A stretch of 6,335 nucleotides of DNA from Acidobacteriota bacterium. Its GTDB lineage: Bacteria; Acidobacteriota; Aminicenantia; UBA2199. Shown here one piece after another: positions 1 to 6,335 of this stretch. The DNA lies in contig JAQUQF010000106.1 of NCBI GenBank assembly GCA_028749105.1, positions 1 to 6,335 on the forward strand, given 5' to 3'. A model generated the notes under the pieces. It had not been told where the DNA came from and did not search any database. It was given only the letters and a program-made list of their open reading frames with translations. The position numbers and the translations under genes were made by a program. Each line of letters starts with the position of its first letter. Positions within the stretch are counted from its first letter, which is position 1.

Positions 1-695
1 CGGTTGCCGCCCGACTTGGTGACCACGTTGACCATGGCGCCGCGGACCGAGCCGTATTCGGCCGAAAGGCCGCCGCTCTGGACCGAGATCTCATCCATGA
101 TGTCCAGGCCGAACGTGACGTTGGTGACGCCGGTGGCCGGGTCGCCCAGGTTGACGCCGTCCAGGTTGTAGGAGTTGTCCATGGTGGCGGCGCCGAAGGA
201 CGAGTCTCCGCTCATGCCGGGGGCCATGTTGACGAAGTTGCCCAGGTTGCGCGGAGCGGGCAGCGACTTCAGGAACTGCACGTCGAAGTTGGCCGCGCGG
301 GTCTGGCGCTGGGTGTCCACGGTGGGGCTCTGGCCGGTAACCACGATGGCTTCCTGCAGGGCTTCCTGCCGCATGCTGGCGTTTACCGTGTAGGTCTGCA
401 GGGCGGATACGCGGATTTCCTTGCGGATGACCGTACGGAAGCCTTCCAGCTGGAAGCTGAGCTCATACAGACCGACGGGCAGGTTGGCGAAGCGGTACAC
501 GCCGTTCTCGTTGGTCACGGCGGTCATCTTGCCGACCATGAGGGCCGGTGAAGCCAAGACTACCGTCACGCCCGGGATGGTCGATCCATCTTCCATGGAG
601 ACCACGCCCATAAGCGTGCCGGTTTGGCTGGATTGCGCATACCCGACGGTCATGACCGCGAGCAGGAGCATCAGCCCAATGCTGATCTTTTTCAT
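1..695 (-). CDS. TonB-dependent outer-membrane receptor, N-terminal part (gene runs off the left edge)
   Basis: Visible are 231 codons of an outer-membrane receptor that would import a ligand using TonB energy; the substrate cannot be told. Residues 1-20 are a signal peptide (MKK, a hydrophobic stretch, then GYA before Q21 as likely cleavage site). Residues about 24-106 form a carboxypeptidase-regulatory-like beta-sandwich, with PGVTVVL and NGVYRFANLPVGLYEL as family hallmarks. EAIVVTG at 115-121 resembles the TonB-box-like linker of Oar/SusC-type receptors. The plug domain begins near 130 and includes NSYNLDGVN and SAEYGSVRGAMVNVVTKSGG, ending at the window edge, so the beta-barrel is not seen. 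Tandem ATG codons occur at 698 and 695; 695 is preferred because it lies 6 bases from AGGAGG, whereas 698 lies only 3. The gene follows rpoC on the same strand but has its own apparent sigma-54 promoter. No frameshift is seen. The family call is firm; the ligand is unknown. Confidence 0.93.
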   Translation of the reverse strand, partial: MKKISIGLMLLLAVMTVGYAQSSQTGTLMGVVSMEDGSTIPGVTVVLASPALMVGKMTAVTNENGVYRFANLPVGLYELSFQLEGFRTVIRKEIRVSALQTYTVNASMRQEALQEAIVVTGQSPTVDTQRQTRAANFDVQFLKSLPAPRNLGNFVNMAPGMSGDSSFGAATMDNSYNLDGVNLGDPATGVTNVTFGLDIMDEISVQSGGLSAEYGSVRGAMVNVVTKSGGN

Positions 696-701
696 CATAA
701 A

Positions 702-707
702 CCTCCT
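702..707 (-). promoter_or_regulatory. Shine-Dalgarno of the receptor gene
   Basis: AGGAGG read on the minus strand, a full match to the anti-Shine-Dalgarno core. It is 3 bases from the ATG at 698 and 6 bases from the ATG at 695, so the second ATG is the better start. The predicted sigma-54 transcript would begin near 721, leaving a leader of about 26 bases that contains little besides this site. Confidence 0.85.
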
Positions 708-731
708 AAAAATTATTAATCATATATTCAA

Positions 732-747
732 AGCAATATTTATGCCA
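732..747 (-). promoter_or_regulatory. Sigma-54 (RpoN) promoter, -24/-12 elements, for the receptor gene
   Basis: The minus strand reads TGGCATAAATATTGCT, which fits every position of the published sigma-54 consensus TGGCAYRNNNNTTGCW. The -24 GG is at 746-745 and the -12 GC at 734-733, with the required 10 bases between them. Counting from the -12 C puts the transcription start near 721, just upstream of the ribosome-binding site and about 26 bases before the ATG at 695. With equal base frequencies such a match is expected about once per two million positions, so chance is unlikely in a 230-base spacer. It is correctly oriented and placed. Sigma-54 promoters need an ATP-driven enhancer-binding protein; no such gene is in this window. 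Confidence 0.82.
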
Positions 748-787
748 ATTCCAAGATGACCTATTGACCGACAATAAAAGGCTGCGA

Positions 788-803
788 ATTCAAATATTTG
801 AAT
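788..803. promoter_or_regulatory. Perfect 16-base palindrome, candidate activator-binding site
   Basis: ATTCAAATATTTGAAT is identical to its own reverse complement over 16 bases. Its centre is about 75 bases upstream of the predicted sigma-54 start near 721, close to where enhancer-binding proteins often bind. A 7-base copy of the half-site (ATTCAAA) recurs at 726-732, next to the -12 element. The sequence is AT-only except for one C and one G, so a chance palindrome is more likely here than in GC-rich DNA. The role as an operator or upstream activating site is inferred from symmetry and position only; it matches no specific regulator motif I can name. Confidence 0.45.
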
Positions 804-877
804 AACTATAGGCTTTTCTGTCCAAAATTATGAATTATTATATTGTTATATAGCTAACGTAATTCTTGCAATTCATG

Positions 878-928
878 CCCGGATACGGGATTTGCAGCGA
901 GCGCCGGGGCCCGATGCATCTGCCCGCG

Positions 929-929
<1 letters not shown>
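878..929 (-). other. GC-rich hairpins just after rpoC, possible weak or factor-dependent end
   Basis: Two inverted repeats follow the rpoC stop. The first, 929-901, begins at the last base of the stop codon: GCGC pairs with GCGC and GGGC with GCCCG through two single-base bulges, giving 8 G-C pairs around an 11-base loop. The second, 889-878, is CCCG-TATC-CGGG with a 4-base stem. Neither is followed by a run of T on the minus strand, so this is not a standard intrinsic terminator. The hairpins could protect the 3' end of the message or slow polymerase before Rho acts. Beyond 878 the spacer turns AT-rich, and no gene is seen in 699-877. Confidence 0.3.
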
Positions 930-5089
<4,160 letters not shown>

Positions 5090-5094
5090 CATCG

Positions 5095-5100
5095 CTCCTT
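5095..5100 (-). promoter_or_regulatory. Shine-Dalgarno of rpoC, overlapping the rpoB stop
   Basis: AAGGAG on the minus strand shares its two A bases with the rpoB TAA stop (5101-5099). It lies 2 bases from the ATG at 5092 and 5 from the ATG at 5089, so it favours the second. The overlap means a ribosome finishing rpoB sits on the rpoC initiation site, which suggests translational coupling and balanced beta and beta' synthesis. Confidence 0.8.
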
Positions 5101-6335
5101 ACGAAATGTTGGAGAGGTTTTCTTGGGCCAGGCTCTCTTCGCTCTGCTTTTCCTTCTTGATCATTTCCACATTGAGCACCAGGCTCTTCAGTTCCTTGAT
5201 CAGGACATTGAACGATTCCGGCAGCCCGGGGTTGAAGTCCATGGTGCCCTTGACGATCGCCGAGTAGATCTCGTTGCGGCCGCTGATGTTGTCCGACTTG
5301 ATGGTCAGCATCTCCTGCAGGATGTAGGCGGCGCCGTAGGCCTCCAGCGCCCAGACCTCCATCTCGCCGACGCGCTGGCCGCCGAACTGGGCCTTGCCCC
5401 CGAGGGGCTGCTGCGTGATCAACGAGTACGGGCCCGTGGAGCGGGCGTGGATCTTGTCGTCGACCATGTGCTCCAGCTTCATCATGTACATATAGCCGAC
5501 GGTGATCTTGTTCTTGAACGGTTCGCCCGAGATGCCGTCATAGAGGACGACCTTGCCGTCCTCGGGCAGGCCGGCTTTCTTCATGTAGCCGATGACGTCG
5601 CTCTCGGAGGCTCCGTCAAAAACGGGGGTCTCGAAATAGCAGCCCAGCTCCTTGCCGGCCCAGGCCAGGATCATCTCGTACACCTGGCCGACGTTCATGC
5701 GCGAGGGGACGCCGAGCGGATTGAGCACGATGTCGACGTGGCGGCCATCGGCCAGAAACGGCATGTCCTCCACGGGCAGGATGCGGGCGACGACGCCCTT
5801 GTTGCCGTGGCGGCCGGCCATCTTGTCGCCCACCGATATCTTGCGGTTGACGGCGATCAGCACCTTGACGATCTTGATGATGCCCGGGGCGAACTCGTCT
5901 CCGCGCTTCATCTGGTCGATCTTTTCCTGGATCTCCAGCTTCAGGGCATCGACGTGCAGGCGGACCCTCTTCTCCACTTCGCTGACCAGGGCCCGGCATT
6001 CGTCGCCGATGTGCTTCTTGATCTCCTTGAGGAACGCATCGTCCATCTCCTCCAGGTCCTTGGCCGGGATGGGCTTGCCTTTCTCGTACTTTTTCTTGTT
6101 GAAGCTGAAGCTCTTGGCCAGTTTCTCCTTGCGCAGCAGCCGGGCGATCTTCTGGAACTTCTCGGCGAGCAGGATCTTTTTCTCGTCGGCGAAGTTGCGC
6201 TCCAGCTTGCCGGTCTCGATATAGTCGATCTCCTCGGCGCGCTTGTCCTTCTTCTGGCCGCGGCGGGTGAATACCTTGACGTCGATGACCGTCCCTTCCA
6301 CGCCCGGCGGGCAATAGAGGGAGGAATCCTTGATC
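5099..6335 (-). CDS. rpoB: DNA-directed RNA polymerase subunit beta (RpoB), C-terminal part (start beyond the right edge)
   Basis: The last 411 residues of the beta subunit are visible. The reading frame is open to the window edge, beginning IKDSSLYCPPGVEGTVIDVK, which aligns with the interior of RpoB, so the GTG at 6301 is not a start. GDKMAGRHGNKG (codons at about 5830-5795) carries the two lysines equivalent to E. coli beta K1065 and K1073, which contact nucleic acid and nucleotide near the active centre; they lie at 5824-5822 and 5800-5798. LNPLGVPSRMNVGQ follows. The C-terminal clamp block contains KIHARSTGPYSLITQQPLGG and FGGQRVGEMEVWALEAYGAA. Between FTRRG and DEFAPG is a lysine- and glutamate-rich, probably coiled-coil segment of about 115 residues in the place of the gram-negative beta flap-side insertion. 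The protein ends ENLSNIS, and the TAA overlaps the rpoC ribosome-binding site. No lesion is seen. Confidence 0.98.
   Translation of the reverse strand, partial: IKDSSLYCPPGVEGTVIDVKVFTRRGQKKDKRAEEIDYIETGKLERNFADEKKILLAEKFQKIARLLRKEKLAKSFSFNKKKYEKGKPIPAKDLEEMDDAFLKEIKKHIGDECRALVSEVEKRVRLHVDALKLEIQEKIDQMKRGDEFAPGIIKIVKVLIAVNRKISVGDKMAGRHGNKGVVARILPVEDMPFLADGRHVDIVLNPLGVPSRMNVGQVYEMILAWAGKELGCYFETPVFDGASESDVIGYMKKAGLPEDGKVVLYDGISGEPFKNKITVGYMYMMKLEHMVDDKIHARSTGPYSLITQQPLGGKAQFGGQRVGEMEVWALEAYGAAYILQEMLTIKSDNISGRNEIYSAIVKGTMDFNPGLPESFNVLIKELKSLVLNVEMIKKEKQSEESLAQENLSNIS

Noticed and set aside
421..759. Plus-strand open frame crossing the receptor start and promoter
   Set aside because: It is antisense to the signal peptide and regulatory-like domain of the receptor and shows no family resemblance; it would also run through the sigma-54 element.
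837..842. TATAAT on the minus strand as a sigma-70 -10 box
   Set aside because: It lies in an AT-rich stretch where such hexamers are expected by chance, and no good -35 hexamer sits 16-18 bases upstream (the sequence there reads about GAATTA). A secondary promoter cannot be ruled out.
845..858. Short inverted repeat GTTA-N6-TAAC in the spacer
   Set aside because: Only four base pairs per arm in AT-rich DNA; too weak to call an operator.
6299..6301. GTG at 6301 as the start of a 400-residue protein
   Set aside because: The frame continues upstream to the window edge with conserved RpoB sequence (IKDSSLYCPPG), so this codon is an internal valine.
5616..6314. Minus-strand open frame overlapping rpoB in another frame
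   Set aside because: It is an out-of-frame reading of rpoB with skewed Arg/Gly/Pro content, while the rpoB frame carries all the conserved motifs.

Overview
The window reads almost entirely on the minus strand. It carries the 3' part of rpoB, a complete rpoC, an AT-rich spacer of about 230 bases, and the 5' part of a TonB-dependent outer-membrane receptor gene. In transcription order (right to left) these are rpoB (6335 to 5099, its start lies beyond the window), rpoC (5089 to 929), the spacer (928 to 696) and the receptor (695 to 1, its end lies beyond the window).

The organism looks like a diderm bacterium with GC-rich genes. The receptor has a signal peptide, a carboxypeptidase-regulatory-like domain and a plug. 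This layout is common in Acidobacteriota, Bacteroidota and related groups. The wording of its N-terminus (PGVTVVLASPAL, TNENGVYRFANLPVG, VVNVVTKSGGN-like ending) recalls Acidobacteriota, possibly the Candidatus Aminicenantes lineage. That placement is from memory of family sequences and is moderate to low in confidence. Both polymerase subunits resemble the gram-negative type, including a large insertion in the RpoC trigger loop and a coiled-coil-rich insertion in RpoB.

rpoB and rpoC form a tight operon: the rpoC ribosome-binding site overlaps the rpoB stop codon. Together they encode the beta and beta' subunits that form the RNA polymerase active site. Both look intact where visible, with all catalytic and zinc-binding residues seen.

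The most interesting part is the spacer after rpoC. Two short GC-rich hairpins follow the rpoC stop. Base composition then drops to about 29% GC (52 of 180 bases, 701-880). Just upstream of the receptor gene is an exact match to the sigma-54 promoter consensus (-24 GG / -12 GC), with a strong Shine-Dalgarno close behind it. A perfect 16-base palindrome sits about 75 bases upstream of the predicted transcription start, where an activator could bind. The receptor therefore appears to be switched on by sigma-54 and an enhancer-binding protein, independently of the housekeeping rpoBC operon beside it. No mobile element, CRISPR array, tRNA or rRNA is visible.
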